DNA from: Microthrixaceae bacterium
GTDB lineage: Bacteria > Actinomycetota > Acidimicrobiia > Acidimicrobiales > DATDAH01
Assembly: GCA_020637195.1 (NCBI GenBank)
Contig: JACJWK010000020.1
Span: 1-63,273, forward strand
Direction: 5' to 3'
DNA length: 63,273 nt
Part shown: positions 52,367 to 60,692 of the stretch, piece by piece
How the letters are laid out: every line of letters begins with the position of its first letter
Position numbering within the stretch: position 1 is the stretch's first letter
Notes under the pieces: generated by a model
What the model saw: the letters and a program-made list of their open reading frames with translations, nothing else
Told to the model about the DNA's origin: nothing
Databases searched by the model: none
Translations under genes and position numbers: made by a program

Positions 52367-53635
52367 TCAGGGGCGGAGGAGCGCCCCGAGCAGGGCCTGG
52401 AGCTTCGCGCGCGTCTCGGTGAGCTCGGTCGCCGGGTCCGAGTCGGCCACGATGCCGTTGCCCGCGACCAGCCGGGCCCGACGCCCGTCGATCTCGGCGC
52501 ACCGGATGCCGACCGCCCACCGGCCGTTGCCCTCGCCGTCGACCCAGCCCACCGGCCCCGCGTAGCGGCCCCGGTCGAACCCCTCCAGCTCGGCGATCGT
52601 GGCGAGGGCCAGGTCGCGGGGCACGCCGCACACGGCCGGGGTGGGGTGGAGGGCGGCCATCAGCTCGAGCACCGAGGCCGCCGGCGCCGAGAGCCGGCCC
52701 TCGACGAGGGTGGCGAGGTGCTGGACGTTGGCGACGGGGACCACCGAGGGCTCGGCCTCGGCGTCGAGGTACGAGCAGAAGGGGAGCAGGCAGTCGTGCA
52801 CCACGTCGATGGTGAGCTGGTGCTCGTGGCGGTCCTTGGCGGAGGCCAGCAGGGTGGCGGCCAGTCGGGCGTCGGCGGTCGGGTCGCCGCCGCGTGGCGT
52901 CGTGCCGGCCATGGGGTGCGAGCGCACCACGTCGCCGGCCCGCGAGACGAGCAGCTCGGGGCTGGCACCCACCATCCCGTCGATGGCCGTGATCATGCAG
53001 CCGGGGTACGTCCGCCGCAGTCGCTCGAGGACGGTGGCGGGGTCGAGGGGCCGGTCCGCCTCGACGACCACCTCGCGGGCGAGGACCGCCTTGTGCAGCT
53101 CGCTGCCCGCCATGCGCCGGGTGGCCTCCGCCACCGCCCGGCACCACTCGGCGGGAGGCTGGACCGGACGCACCGAGAACGCCGACGGCCCGTCGGCCGG
53201 GGACTCGGCCGCCGGTGGGTCGGCCAGGACCTCGGCGAGGCGGGACTCGGCGGCCGCGTGCTCGGCGACGTCGCGACCCACGGTGGTGTACCACCGCGTC
53301 CCGTCCTCGGCTCGCCCCACCACGAGGGCGGGCACCACGAGCGTGCCCGCGGCGGCGGGCGAGAAGGGCAGCGCTCCGAACGCCACGGGGCCCGTGCCCG
53401 GCACGCCGACGTCGTCGTCGCCCGCCAGCGCGGCGAGGGCCTCCTGCGCCGCCACGACCGACGCCCGTCGTTCGGCCCCTCCGGCGATCGACAGGCGCGC
53501 CGCCTCGCCGCGTCCGGCCAGGCCGGTGCCCCGTTGCTCGAACAGCAGGCCGTGGGCGCCCGCGACCGCCAGCAGGTCGACGTCGTCGTCGAGGCGGCGC
53601 GTGACCGCCCGCAGGCCCCAGAGGTCGCCGGTCAC
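52367..53635 (-). CDS. menF: MenF-type isochorismate synthase
   Basis: 422 residues, GTG read from 53635, two bases after the menG stop. Chorismate-binding enzyme: ELHKAVLAREVVVEADRPLD, MITAIDGMVGASPELLVSRAGDVVRSHPMAGTTPRGGD, KDRHEHQLTIDVVHDCLLPF, LHPTPAVCGVPRDLALATI, FDRGRYAGPVGWVDGEGNGRWAVGIRCAEI. These are the isochorismate-synthase/anthranilate-synthase signatures; the partner context of menD and menG makes isochorismate the product. It supplies MenD. Size is normal. Confidence 0.94.
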   Translation of the reverse strand: MTGDLWGLRAVTRRLDDDVDLLAVAGAHGLLFEQRGTGLAGRGEAARLSIAGGAERRASVVAAQEALAALAGDDDVGVPGTGPVAFGALPFSPAAAGTLVVPALVVGRAEDGTRWYTTVGRDVAEHAAAESRLAEVLADPPAAESPADGPSAFSVRPVQPPAEWCRAVAEATRRMAGSELHKAVLAREVVVEADRPLDPATVLERLRRTYPGCMITAIDGMVGASPELLVSRAGDVVRSHPMAGTTPRGGDPTADARLAATLLASAKDRHEHQLTIDVVHDCLLPFCSYLDAEAEPSVVPVANVQHLATLVEGRLSAPAASVLELMAALHPTPAVCGVPRDLALATIAELEGFDRGRYAGPVGWVDGEGNGRWAVGIRCAEIDGRRARLVAGNGIVADSDPATELTETRAKLQALLGALLRP

Positions 53636-53637
53636 GG

Positions 53638-54339
53638 TCAGTACGCCCGGGTCGCCGTGAGCAACTGCGCGATGCCGGTGCTGAGCAGCCGGCGCTGGAC
53701 CCCGGCGAAGCCGGCCTCGGCGAGCCGTCGCAGCATCACCTCGGGCTCGGGCAGGTAGGCCACCGATCGGGGCAGGTACCGGTAGGCGGCCGCGTCGGAC
53801 AGCAGCCCCCCGATGCGCGGCACGACCGAGCCGAAGTAGACCGAGTGGCCCCAGCGCAGGACGGGGTTGGGGGGCTCGGACACCTCGAGGAGCGCGACGC
53901 GCCCGCCGGGGCGCACCACCCGGGCGAGCTCGTCGAAGAAGCCGTCGAGCTCGACCAGGTTGCGCAGCGCGAAGCCACAGGTGACGCCGTCGGCCGCGCC
54001 CGTCCGGACCGGCAGGCGCAGGGCGTCGGCCTGCGCCAGCGGGGCGTCGGTCCGGGCCGCGGCGAGCATGCCGAAGGAGAGGTCGAAGCCGACCGGCCGG
54101 AGCCCCGCCGCTTCGAGCTCCCGGCAGAAGTCCCCGGTCCCCGCGGCGAGATCGAGCACCACCGAACCGTCGTCCAGCGAGAGCTCGCGGACGGTGGCGC
54201 GCCGCCAGCCCACGTCCATGCGGAACGTCATCAGCCGGTTCACGAGGTCGTAGCGGGGGGCGATCGTGTCGAACATCGATCGCACCGCCGCCACCTTGGC
54301 CTCGCCTTCGGGAAGGGGATCGGCGCCGGGAACGGGCAC
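53638..54339 (-). CDS. menG: MenG/UbiE, demethylmenaquinone methyltransferase
   Basis: 233 residues, GTG read from 54339. UbiE family: SMFDTIAPRYDLVNRLMTFRMDVGWRRATV, SAM loop VLDLAAGTGDFCRELEAAG, GFDLSFGMLAAARTD, ADALRLPVRTGAADGVTCGFALRNL, ELARVVRPGGRVALLEVSEPPNPVLR and the end YLPEPEVMLRRLAEAGFAGVQ. It methylates demethylmenaquinone at C-2, the last step. TACCAT six bases before the start suggests a leaderless menG-menF message. It lies immediately upstream of menF. Confidence 0.94.
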   Translation of the reverse strand: MPVPGADPLPEGEAKVAAVRSMFDTIAPRYDLVNRLMTFRMDVGWRRATVRELSLDDGSVVLDLAAGTGDFCRELEAAGLRPVGFDLSFGMLAAARTDAPLAQADALRLPVRTGAADGVTCGFALRNLVELDGFFDELARVVRPGGRVALLEVSEPPNPVLRWGHSVYFGSVVPRIGGLLSDAAAYRYLPRSVAYLPEPEVMLRRLAEAGFAGVQRRLLSTGIAQLLTATRAY

Positions 54340-54345
54340 ACGGCG

Positions 54346-54351
54346 ATGGTA
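54346..54351 (-). promoter_or_regulatory. -10 box TACCAT for menG-menF
   Basis: Minus-strand TACCAT, six bases, then GTG at 54339. Confidence 0.55.
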
Positions 54352-54419
54352 CGGGTGGGTCGGGCCGCGGCCCCAACCACGGCGTCGCGGTCTCGCCCCG
54401 CCCCGTCGGGACGGTGGCG

Positions 54420-55649
54420 TCACACGGTCGTGGGCAGATCGGCCCGCATCGGCGGGAACAGCACGTCGAGCAGCGGTCCGGCGGGGCCGAGCAGCACGTC
54501 GTCCACCCGGTCCTCGAGCCCCGTGGCCCCGAAGCGCCCGAGGAGCAGCGCCGGCATGGCGTCGGGGGCGACGCCGGGCAGGCCCTCCTCGAAGGGGTCC
54601 TCGATCCCCGGCGCGGCGTCGACCGCGGTGACCTCGCCGTCGGCGAAGTCGATGCGGACGGCCGACATGTAGCAGGACACGAGCAGCGAGCCCCGCTCGC
54701 CGGCGAACGGCGACCGGGCCAGGCGCTCGGACAGGACGGGCCGCACGTGGCGGAGGAACCCCACCGGGTCGGGCAGCCGAACGTAGAGGGGGTGGTAGTC
54801 GCGCGCGGGCGAGGCCCGGCCCCGCAGCGCCGCCGACCACGGGGTCCCGGGCCGGTCGAGCACGGCGAGGTCGGCCCCGAGGTCGCCCGCGCGCGCGTGG
54901 GCGAGGAGGGCGCGGGCCGCACCGACCGAGGACGTGGCGGCGTCGAAGACCTCGCAGCGTCCGACCCGGGCGCCCGGGTGACGCTGGAGCCGGGAGTAGC
55001 CCTCGGCGACCCCGTCGCGCCTCGCCACGAGCAGCTCCTCGCCGTGGCCGGCCGCGCCGGTCACGAGCCACTCCCAGTCGGCGCGCGGCCGGAAGGTCAC
55101 CAGGTCGGCCGCGGCGTGGGCCTCGTGGTGCAGGCGGGACAGCGCGTCGACGTCGGCCGCGGTCGCCGGGGCGACGACCCACGGGTCGACCGGCTCACCC
55201 CACCGCTCGGCCGGGCGGAGCCGGGGCGGCCACTGGAGGCCGTACGAGTACCCGAGCCGCTTGTAGAAGTACGGGATCCCGGTGATGAGGGTGAAGTGGT
55301 GGCCGAGGTGCGCGGCGACCCGGTGGTGCCACTCGAACTGGGCCCGCACGAGGCCCTGGCGCCGGTGGTCCGCGTCGGTGGCGACGTACTCCACCTGCCC
55401 GAAGCGCACGGGGACGTGGCCGTAGCGGCCGGCGTGGTCGAGCAGGACCGAGCAGGAGACCACCCGCCCGCGCGCGGTCACCACCGTCCACCGACCCGGG
55501 TCGTCGAGCAGGTGGCGGACCGCGCCGAGCTCCGACGGGCCGTGGGCCGCCTCGCTCAGCGCCAGGAGCGCCTCGGTGTCGTCGGCCCGACCGGCCCGCA
55601 GCACGCGCCCGCCGCCGAGGTCCTGGGCGCCGTCGGGCCGGTCGGGCAT
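54420..55649 (-). CDS. GNAT N-acetyltransferase with C-terminal sterol-carrier-like domain (Eis type)
   Basis: 409 residues, ATG read from 55649. The first GNAT unit has VEYVATDADHRRQGLVRAQFEWHHRVAAHLGHHFTLITGIPYFYKRLGY, where RRQGLVRAQ binds acetyl-CoA. A second acyltransferase-like fold (residues 170-300) and a C-terminal SCP2-like part (SAVRIDFADGEVTAVDAAPG, PDAMPALLLGRFGATGLEDRV) resemble the Eis family. Eis proteins acetylate amines, for example aminoglycosides or peptides, in mycobacteria; the native substrate here is unknown. TACGGT lies six bases before the start. Confidence 0.82.
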   Translation of the reverse strand: MPDRPDGAQDLGGGRVLRAGRADDTEALLALSEAAHGPSELGAVRHLLDDPGRWTVVTARGRVVSCSVLLDHAGRYGHVPVRFGQVEYVATDADHRRQGLVRAQFEWHHRVAAHLGHHFTLITGIPYFYKRLGYSYGLQWPPRLRPAERWGEPVDPWVVAPATAADVDALSRLHHEAHAAADLVTFRPRADWEWLVTGAAGHGEELLVARRDGVAEGYSRLQRHPGARVGRCEVFDAATSSVGAARALLAHARAGDLGADLAVLDRPGTPWSAALRGRASPARDYHPLYVRLPDPVGFLRHVRPVLSERLARSPFAGERGSLLVSCYMSAVRIDFADGEVTAVDAAPGIEDPFEEGLPGVAPDAMPALLLGRFGATGLEDRVDDVLLGPAGPLLDVLFPPMRADLPTTV

Positions 55650-55655
55650 GGGGGC

Positions 55656-55661
55656 ACCGTA
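55656..55661 (-). promoter_or_regulatory. -10 box TACGGT for the GNAT gene
   Basis: Minus-strand TACGGT, six bases, then ATG at 55649. Confidence 0.55.
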
Positions 55662-55710
55662 GGCCCGCCGGAGCGGCGCACCCCCGCCATTTCGCCCCGG
55701 GGTCGCCGCC

Positions 55711-55908
55711 TCAGGGACCGTCGGGCCGCGGGGCGCCGCAGTGCTTGCAGACCGGGTAGGCGCGCGACGTGGGTCGGCCGCACTCGCCGCAGCGGACGAC
55801 GGCGATCTCGCCCCGGCGCAGCCGCCCCACCGCCGACCACAAGATGCCGCCGAGGGCGACCACCATCGCCACCTCGAGCAGGTCGCGGAAGTACTGGGCG
55901 GCGAGCAC
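55711..55908 (-). CDS. small membrane protein with zinc ribbon
   Basis: 65 residues, GTG read from 55908. One membrane helix (LLEVAMVVALGGILWSAVG, about residues 10-28), then a four-Cys ribbon CGECGRPTSRAYPVCKHCG and a short tail. The two CxxC pairs (16 residues apart) should bind zinc. No family known to me. The start is supported by CAGAAT six bases upstream, close to a TANNNT box. It is divergent from the acyl-CoA dehydrogenase gene. Confidence 0.7.
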   Translation of the reverse strand: MLAAQYFRDLLEVAMVVALGGILWSAVGRLRRGEIAVVRCGECGRPTSRAYPVCKHCGAPRPDGP

Positions 55909-55914
55909 GCTCCC

Positions 55915-55920
55915 ATTCTG
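55915..55920 (-). promoter_or_regulatory. possible -10 box CAGAAT for zinc-ribbon gene
   Basis: Minus-strand CAGAAT, six bases, GTG at 55908. First T of TANNNT is missing. Confidence 0.35.
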
Positions 55921-55935
55921 GCGGCGGCCGCTGCG

Positions 55936-55941
55936 TAGGGT
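55936..55941 (+). promoter_or_regulatory. -10 box TAGGGT for acyl-CoA dehydrogenase
   Basis: TAGGGT, six bases, then ATG 55948: leaderless. Confidence 0.55.
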
Positions 55942-55947
55942 GGGCCG

Positions 55948-57174
55948 ATGGCCATCGACTTCACGTTCCCGCCCGAGCTCGACGAGATCCGCCTGAAGGT
56001 GCGGGCCTTCGTCGACGAGGTCGTCCGCCCGGTCGAGGAGCGCGCCGCGGCCGACGACTGGGACCGCGACCAGTGGATCAAGGCCATCATCGAGATGCGG
56101 GGCCAGGCCAAGGAGTGGGGGCTCTGGCTGCCGCACATGCCGAAGGAGTGGGGCGGCATGGGCCTCGGCCACGTCGCCATGGCCAGCGTCTCGGCCGAGG
56201 CCGCCCGTAGCCGCATGGGCCCCTTCGCCCTCAACGCCCAGGCGCCCGACGAGGGCAACATGCACACGCTCCTGCACTGGGCCACCGACGAGCAGAAGGA
56301 GAAGTACCTCCGGCCGCTCTGCGAGGGCTACCGGCGCTCGTGCTTCGCCATGACCGAGCCCGAGGTGGCCGGCTCGGACCCGACCCTCATCCAGACCCGC
56401 GCCTACCAGGACGGCGACGAATGGGTCATCAACGGCCACAAGTGGTTCATCTCCGGCGCCCGCGGCGCGGCCTTCGCCATCCTCATCGCCCGCACCGAGG
56501 ACGACCCCGAGCTGCCCCAGGCCGCGAACAGCGCGTTCCTCGTCGACATCCCGAGCGAGGGCTGGGAGCTCGTCCGCGACGTCCAGACGATGTCGGGCGG
56601 CCACAACCACTGCGAGATCCGCATCACCGACCTGCGGGTCCACCAGGACCAGATGCTCGGCGGTCGCGGCCAGGGCCACCTGCTCGGCCAGGCCCGCCTC
56701 GGGCCCGCCCGCCTGGCCCACTGCATGCGCTGGATCGGCCAGGCCGAGACCGCTCTCGAGATGATGGTCGACCGGTCGTTGGAGCGGTACTCCCACGGCT
56801 CGCTCCTCGCCGAGAAGCAGGGCATCCAGTGGATGATCGCCGACTCCACCATGGAGCTGTACCAGGCCAAGCTCATGGTCCTGCACGCCGCCTACCTGAT
56901 CGACAGCGGCAAGGACTTCAAGTCCGAGGTGTCGATGGCCAAGCACCACGTGGCCAACGCGCTCTGGAAGATCATCGACCGCGCCATCCAGGTGCACGGC
57001 GCCCTCGGCTACTCCACCGACACCCCTCTCGCCGACATGCTCACCCAGGCCCGGTGGAGCCGCTTCGCCGACGGGGCCGACGAGATCCACCAGATGCGCA
57101 TCGCCCAGCGCACCATCGCCGCCTACAAGGACACCGGCAGCACCCGCGCCGCGACGGGCGACCTGCCCCTCTGA
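55948..57174 (+). CDS. acyl-CoA dehydrogenase
   Basis: 408 residues from ATG 55948. N-terminal helical domain (DEIRLKVRAFVDEVVRPVEE), FAD/substrate strand segments CFAMTEPEVAGSDPTLIQTRAY and WVINGHKWFISGARGAAFAILIART, and the C-terminal helices with QVHGALGYSTDTPLADMLTQARWSRFADGADEIHQM. The final ADGADEIHQ holds the acidic residue near the active site, as in the ACAD10/11-like group. It oxidises an acyl-CoA, passing electrons to ETF. Chain-length choice is unknown. A 140-bp gap with a direct repeat follows. Confidence 0.92.
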   Translation: MAIDFTFPPELDEIRLKVRAFVDEVVRPVEERAAADDWDRDQWIKAIIEMRGQAKEWGLWLPHMPKEWGGMGLGHVAMASVSAEAARSRMGPFALNAQAPDEGNMHTLLHWATDEQKEKYLRPLCEGYRRSCFAMTEPEVAGSDPTLIQTRAYQDGDEWVINGHKWFISGARGAAFAILIARTEDDPELPQAANSAFLVDIPSEGWELVRDVQTMSGGHNHCEIRITDLRVHQDQMLGGRGQGHLLGQARLGPARLAHCMRWIGQAETALEMMVDRSLERYSHGSLLAEKQGIQWMIADSTMELYQAKLMVLHAAYLIDSGKDFKSEVSMAKHHVANALWKIIDRAIQVHGALGYSTDTPLADMLTQARWSRFADGADEIHQMRIAQRTIAAYKDTGSTRAATGDLPL

Positions 57175-57221
57175 TCGTTCTTCGGCTGACGCCTCATCAC
57201 ATCGTCAGGGCTCGCTCGTCC

Positions 57222-57280
57222 CTCGCTCGCCGCGCCGCGCCCTTGTCGCCGCGGTCGGTCGTGTCTCGCTCGCCGCGCCG
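57222..57280 (+). repeat. 16-bp direct repeat, acyl-CoA dehydrogenase 3' region
   Basis: CTCGCTCGCCGCGCCG occurs at 57222-57237 and 57265-57280, with further CTCGCTCG copies nearby at 57211. It lies between two convergent genes. Confidence 0.7.
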
Positions 57281-57314
57281 TGCCGTTCCCGCCCACGTCG
57301 CGGAGCGGAGCAAC

Positions 57315-58826
57315 CTAGGTGCAGACGGCGCCGTCCTCGGGGAGGGTGAGGTCGATCAGGTAGGCGCTGCTGGCGTCGTCGACGCAGGCGCTGCGGCCGG
57401 CCCCCACGTGGCCGTCGGCCTCGAGGGTGAGCAGGTGGCCGTCGGCCAGGGTCTCGGCCACCTCGACGGCCTGCTCGTAGGGCGTGGCGGCGTCGCCGGT
57501 GTTGCCGATGACGAGCACGGCGGGTGAGCCCGGGGCCGTCACCGGGTGCGGGTCGCCCGACGGGGGAGCGGGCCAGAAGGCGCAGGGGAGCAGCTCGTTG
57601 GCCACCGACGCGCCCGTGCGGGGAGCCACCGCGACGAGCTCGTCGGCGAACTCCTGCCACGCCTCGCTGCCCTCGGGGGGCGCCGAGTCCACGCACTCGA
57701 CCGCGACGTAGGAGGTGAAGCCGCCGAAGTCGTAGTACTGCTGGGCGAGCGCGGCGATGCCGTCGCCGTCGCCGTCCTCGGCGTCGGCCAGGGCCTGCCA
57801 CAGCTGCTGGGCGTCGTCGCCGTTGAAGCCGTAGGTGGCGAACACCGCGCCGGTCTGGAGCTCGGCGGGGCCCACCTCGCCGTCACCCCCGGGCAGCGGC
57901 GCCTCGTCGAGCTGCACGGCCACCCGGTCGTAGGCGGCTCCGCCGTCGTCGAGGGGGCACGAGGGATCGTCCGCGCACGCGTCGAGCAGGGCGTCCACCT
58001 GCTCGTCGATGGCCCGGCCCTGGGCGAGCAGGAACCCGGCCAGGTCCTGGGTGGGGTCGACGACCCCGTCGAGCACCATCGCCCGGACTCGCTCGGGGAA
58101 CGCCTCGAGGTAGCCGAGCCCGAGGGCCGTGCCGTACGAGTAGCCCGCGTAGGAGATCTGCTCCTCGCCCAGGGCCTCCCGGATGAGGTCCATGTCCCGC
58201 ACGACGTCGCGGGTGCCGACGAACGGGAGGATCTCCCCGTCGGTCTCCTCGCACTCGTCGGCCACCGCCTGCGCGGCGGCGTCGAGCTGGGCCTGCTCGC
58301 GCGCGGAGTCGGGCTCGGGATCGATGTCGAGGAAGGCGTCGACCCCGGCACCACAGCGCAGCCCCTCGCTGCCACCCACACCCCGAGGATCCCACCCGAT
58401 GATGTCGAAGCGGTCGAGGACCTCCTGCGGGAAGGGCTCGGCCAGCGCGAAGTCGATGCCGCTGGCACCGGGGCCGCCGGGGTTCGTGAGCAGGACGCCG
58501 ATGCGCTCGTCGGGGCGCGCGGCGGGGATGCGGGCGACGGCGACCTCGATGGTGGGGCCGTCGGGGTCGTCGTGGTCGAGGGGAACGGCGAGCGTGCCGC
58601 ACTCGCCGACGGCGCGGTCGCAGGCGCCGAAGTCGATGGTCCCCGCCGGGCCCCCCGCGTTCGGGTCGGAGGGGTCGGCGGCGGCCGCGGTGGTCGTCGT
58701 CCGGTCGACCGCGACGTCGGTGGTCTGTACGCCGCTCCCGCACGCTGCGGTGGCGAGGGCGAGGCCGATCGCGAGGGTGGCCGCCGACGCGCTCCCGCGG
58801 CGTGACGAGCAGGGAAGGCGAGGCAT
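57315..58826 (-). CDS. secreted TAP-type alpha/beta-hydrolase lipoprotein
   Basis: 503 residues, ATG read from 58826. The signal peptide ends in a lipobox TAAC with Cys29 (GLALATAACGSG), so it should be a lipoprotein outside the membrane. The alpha/beta-hydrolase core has LLTNPGGPGASGIDF, FDIIGWDPRGVGGSE, the nucleophile ISYAGYSYGTALGLGY, and a C-terminal TAP-like domain (AVLVIGNTGDAATPYEQAVEVAETL, LEADGHVGAGRSACV with the catalytic His). Relatives in Streptomyces are tripeptidyl aminopeptidases. TAGCCT six bases upstream marks a leaderless gene. Confidence 0.9.
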   Translation of the reverse strand: MPRLPCSSRRGSASAATLAIGLALATAACGSGVQTTDVAVDRTTTTAAAADPSDPNAGGPAGTIDFGACDRAVGECGTLAVPLDHDDPDGPTIEVAVARIPAARPDERIGVLLTNPGGPGASGIDFALAEPFPQEVLDRFDIIGWDPRGVGGSEGLRCGAGVDAFLDIDPEPDSAREQAQLDAAAQAVADECEETDGEILPFVGTRDVVRDMDLIREALGEEQISYAGYSYGTALGLGYLEAFPERVRAMVLDGVVDPTQDLAGFLLAQGRAIDEQVDALLDACADDPSCPLDDGGAAYDRVAVQLDEAPLPGGDGEVGPAELQTGAVFATYGFNGDDAQQLWQALADAEDGDGDGIAALAQQYYDFGGFTSYVAVECVDSAPPEGSEAWQEFADELVAVAPRTGASVANELLPCAFWPAPPSGDPHPVTAPGSPAVLVIGNTGDAATPYEQAVEVAETLADGHLLTLEADGHVGAGRSACVDDASSAYLIDLTLPEDGAVCT

Positions 58827-58832
58827 CCCGAG

Positions 58833-58838
58833 AGGCTA
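58833..58838 (-). promoter_or_regulatory. -10 box TAGCCT for the lipoprotein hydrolase
   Basis: Minus-strand TAGCCT, six bases, then ATG at 58826. Confidence 0.55.
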
Positions 58839-58847
58839 CGACCCTCC

Positions 58848-58853
58848 TACAGT
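58848..58853 (+). promoter_or_regulatory. -10 box TACAGT for the luciferase-like gene
   Basis: TACAGT, six bases, then ATG 58860. With the box at 58833 it forms a 33-bp divergent pair of leaderless promoters. Confidence 0.55.
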
Positions 58854-58859
58854 GACGCC

Positions 58860-59825
58860 ATGGCAGCCCCGTTCCACGTCGGCGTCTTCACCCCCCAGGG
58901 CTGGAAGACCGAGCTCAGGTCCATCCCCGACCCGCAGGACCAGTGGCGGCGGGTGGTCGACACCGCGGTGCTGGCCGAGGAGCTCGGCTACGACTCCGTG
59001 TGGGTGTACGACCACGTCCACAACGTGCCGGTCCCGTCCAACGAGTCGATCTTCGAGTGCTGGACCACGATGGCGGCGCTCAGCCAGGTCACGAGCCGGA
59101 TCCGGCTCGGCCAGATGGTGGGCTGCGCCGGCTACCGCAACCCCGGCCTGCTCGCCAAGATCACCTCGAACATCGACGTGATGAGCGGCGGCCGCCTCGA
59201 GTGGGGCATCGGCGGGGGCTGGTACGAGCACGAGTACCACGCCTACGGGTACCCGTTCCCGGCCGCCAAGGAGCGCCTCGGCATCCTCCGCGACACCGTC
59301 GAGATCGTCACCCGCATGTGGCGCGACGCCGAGGCCACCTACGAAGGGGCGTACCTCTCGGTGGCGGGCGCCCAGTGCGACCCCAAGCCGCTGCAGGACC
59401 CCCGCCCGCCGATCTGGATCGGGGGCGGCGGCGAGCAGGTCACGCTGCGCATCGTCGCCCGCCTGGCCGACTGCTCGAACTTCGGGGGCAAGCCCGACGA
59501 GTGGACGCACAAGCGCGACGTGCTGAGGGAGCACTGCGCCGCGGTCGGGCGCGACTACGACGAGATCACGAAGACGTGGTCACCCGAGTTGTTCGTGCGC
59601 GAGACCGAGGCGGAGATCGTCGAGGCGGGCTCGCAGTCGTTCTGGGGGGAGCCGTTCGACTCGTGGCGGGCCGGCAACCTGGTGGGCACCCCCGAGCAGG
59701 TGCTCGAGCGGATCGACGAGTACCGCCGCCTCGACCTGGGCGGCATCGTGGCGTGGTGCTCGGACCTCCCGGAGCACGAGACGCTGCGCCTGTTCGCCGA
59801 GAAGGTCCTGCCCGAGCTCCGCTGA
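58860..59825 (+). CDS. LLM-class (luciferase-like) oxidoreductase, probably F420-dependent
   Basis: 321 residues from ATG 58860. Bacterial luciferase-like TIM barrel: FHVGVFTPQGWKTELR, AEELGYDSVWVYDHVHNVPVP, RIRLGQMVGCAGYRNPGLLAKITSNIDVMSGGRLEWGIGGGWYEHEYHAYGYPFP and PPIWIGGGGEQVTLRIVARLADCSNFGG (motifs quoted in part elsewhere as GQMVGCAGYRNPGLLAK). Actinobacterial members mostly use coenzyme F420; some use FMN. The substrate is unknown. It is convergent with the MaoC gene. Confidence 0.88.
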   Translation: MAAPFHVGVFTPQGWKTELRSIPDPQDQWRRVVDTAVLAEELGYDSVWVYDHVHNVPVPSNESIFECWTTMAALSQVTSRIRLGQMVGCAGYRNPGLLAKITSNIDVMSGGRLEWGIGGGWYEHEYHAYGYPFPAAKERLGILRDTVEIVTRMWRDAEATYEGAYLSVAGAQCDPKPLQDPRPPIWIGGGGEQVTLRIVARLADCSNFGGKPDEWTHKRDVLREHCAAVGRDYDEITKTWSPELFVRETEAEIVEAGSQSFWGEPFDSWRAGNLVGTPEQVLERIDEYRRLDLGGIVAWCSDLPEHETLRLFAEKVLPELR

Positions 59826-59858
59826 GGGCGGAGGCCGGTGGGGCCCCGCCGGGACCCG

Positions 59859-60314
59859 CTACTCGAAGTAGCGGTACACGACCTCGGCCACGCACGACGG
59901 CTTGGGTGCGCCCTCGACCTCGAAGGTGAGCTTCATCGTGACCTGCACGCCGCCGGCGACGTCGTCCGCGCCGACCAGCTCGGCCCCGGCCCGCAGCCTC
60001 GAGCCGACCGGCACGGGCGAGGGGAAGCGCACCTTCTCGCAGCCGTAGTTGACCGCCATCGAGAACCCGTGCACCTGGACGACCTCGGGGATGAGCGAGG
60101 GCGCCAGCGACAGCGTGAGGTAGCCGTGGGCGATCGGGCCGCCGAAGGGCCCGGACTTGGCCCGCTCGGGGTCGACGTGGATCCACTGGTGGTCCCCGGT
60201 GGCGTCGGCGAACAGGTTCACCTGCTCCTGGGTGACCTCGTGGTACTCGCTGTAGCCGAGGTGCTCCCCGACCTTCGCCTTGAGCTCGTCGACGCCGTTC
60301 AGGACCGTTGTCAT
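59859..60314 (-). CDS. MaoC-type hot-dog dehydratase
   Basis: 151 residues, ATG read from 60314. The hydratase-2 motif is complete: EQVNLFADATGDHQWIHVDPERAKSGPFGGPIAHGYLTLSLAP (catalytic Asp and His in ATGDHQWIHVD), then KVRFPSPVPVGSRLRAGAEL and the C-terminal CVAEVVYRYFE. It hydrates an enoyl-CoA to a 3-hydroxyacyl-CoA, or serves as a dehydratase in related pathways. CATGAT lies six bases upstream, near a TANNNT box. Confidence 0.93.
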   Translation of the reverse strand: MTTVLNGVDELKAKVGEHLGYSEYHEVTQEQVNLFADATGDHQWIHVDPERAKSGPFGGPIAHGYLTLSLAPSLIPEVVQVHGFSMAVNYGCEKVRFPSPVPVGSRLRAGAELVGADDVAGGVQVTMKLTFEVEGAPKPSCVAEVVYRYFE

Positions 60315-60320
60315 GCCCCG

Positions 60321-60326
60321 ATCATG
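60321..60326 (-). promoter_or_regulatory. possible -10 box CATGAT for the MaoC gene
   Basis: Minus-strand CATGAT, six bases, then ATG at 60314. Only the first T of TATGAT is missing. Confidence 0.4.
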
Positions 60327-60338
60327 GCGCGGCGGGCG

Positions 60339-60692
60339 CTACTGGAACCAGATGCGCTGGTAGTCGCGGCTCTGCGGGTGCAGGAGCAGGGCGAGCAGCG
60401 CCACCGGGAAGAGCGCGCTGAGCAGCAGCGACGTGCTCAGGCCGCCGACGAGCAGCCAGATCAGGTAGGGCAGCACCGCGAGGCCGGCGACCACGACCCC
60501 GAGCACGTAGCCCCAGCGCCGCTCGTTGGCGATGCCGTAGCCCGACGCGACGTTGGCGGCGGCGAGGGCGAGGACGATGGGGTTGAGGAAGCCGCCGAAC
60601 AGCACGTCGAACGCCGCGCTGATATAGAGCAGGAACACGGCGATCTGGAGGGTCTGCGGTTGCGAGGCGTTCGTCCACCGGCGGGTCTGCAT
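60339..60692 (-). CDS. small integral membrane protein
   Basis: 117 residues, ATG read from 60692. After a short polar N-terminus (MQTRRWTNASQPQTL) it is nearly all hydrophobic, with about four helices (IAVFLLYISAAFDVLFG, NPIVLALAAANVASGYGIA, WGYVLGVVVAGLAVLPYLIWLL, LLLSALFPVALLALLL), ending HPQSRDYQRIWFQ. I know no function. Its start codon overlaps that of the divergent nucleotidyltransferase (CATG), so at least one of the two true starts may differ. Confidence 0.75.
   Translation of the reverse strand: MQTRRWTNASQPQTLQIAVFLLYISAAFDVLFGGFLNPIVLALAAANVASGYGIANERRWGYVLGVVVAGLAVLPYLIWLLVGGLSTSLLLSALFPVALLALLLHPQSRDYQRIWFQ

Noticed and set aside
57211..57280. Direct repeats as attachment sites
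   Set aside because: No integrase and no tRNA nearby; the units are G+C-rich low-complexity sequence.
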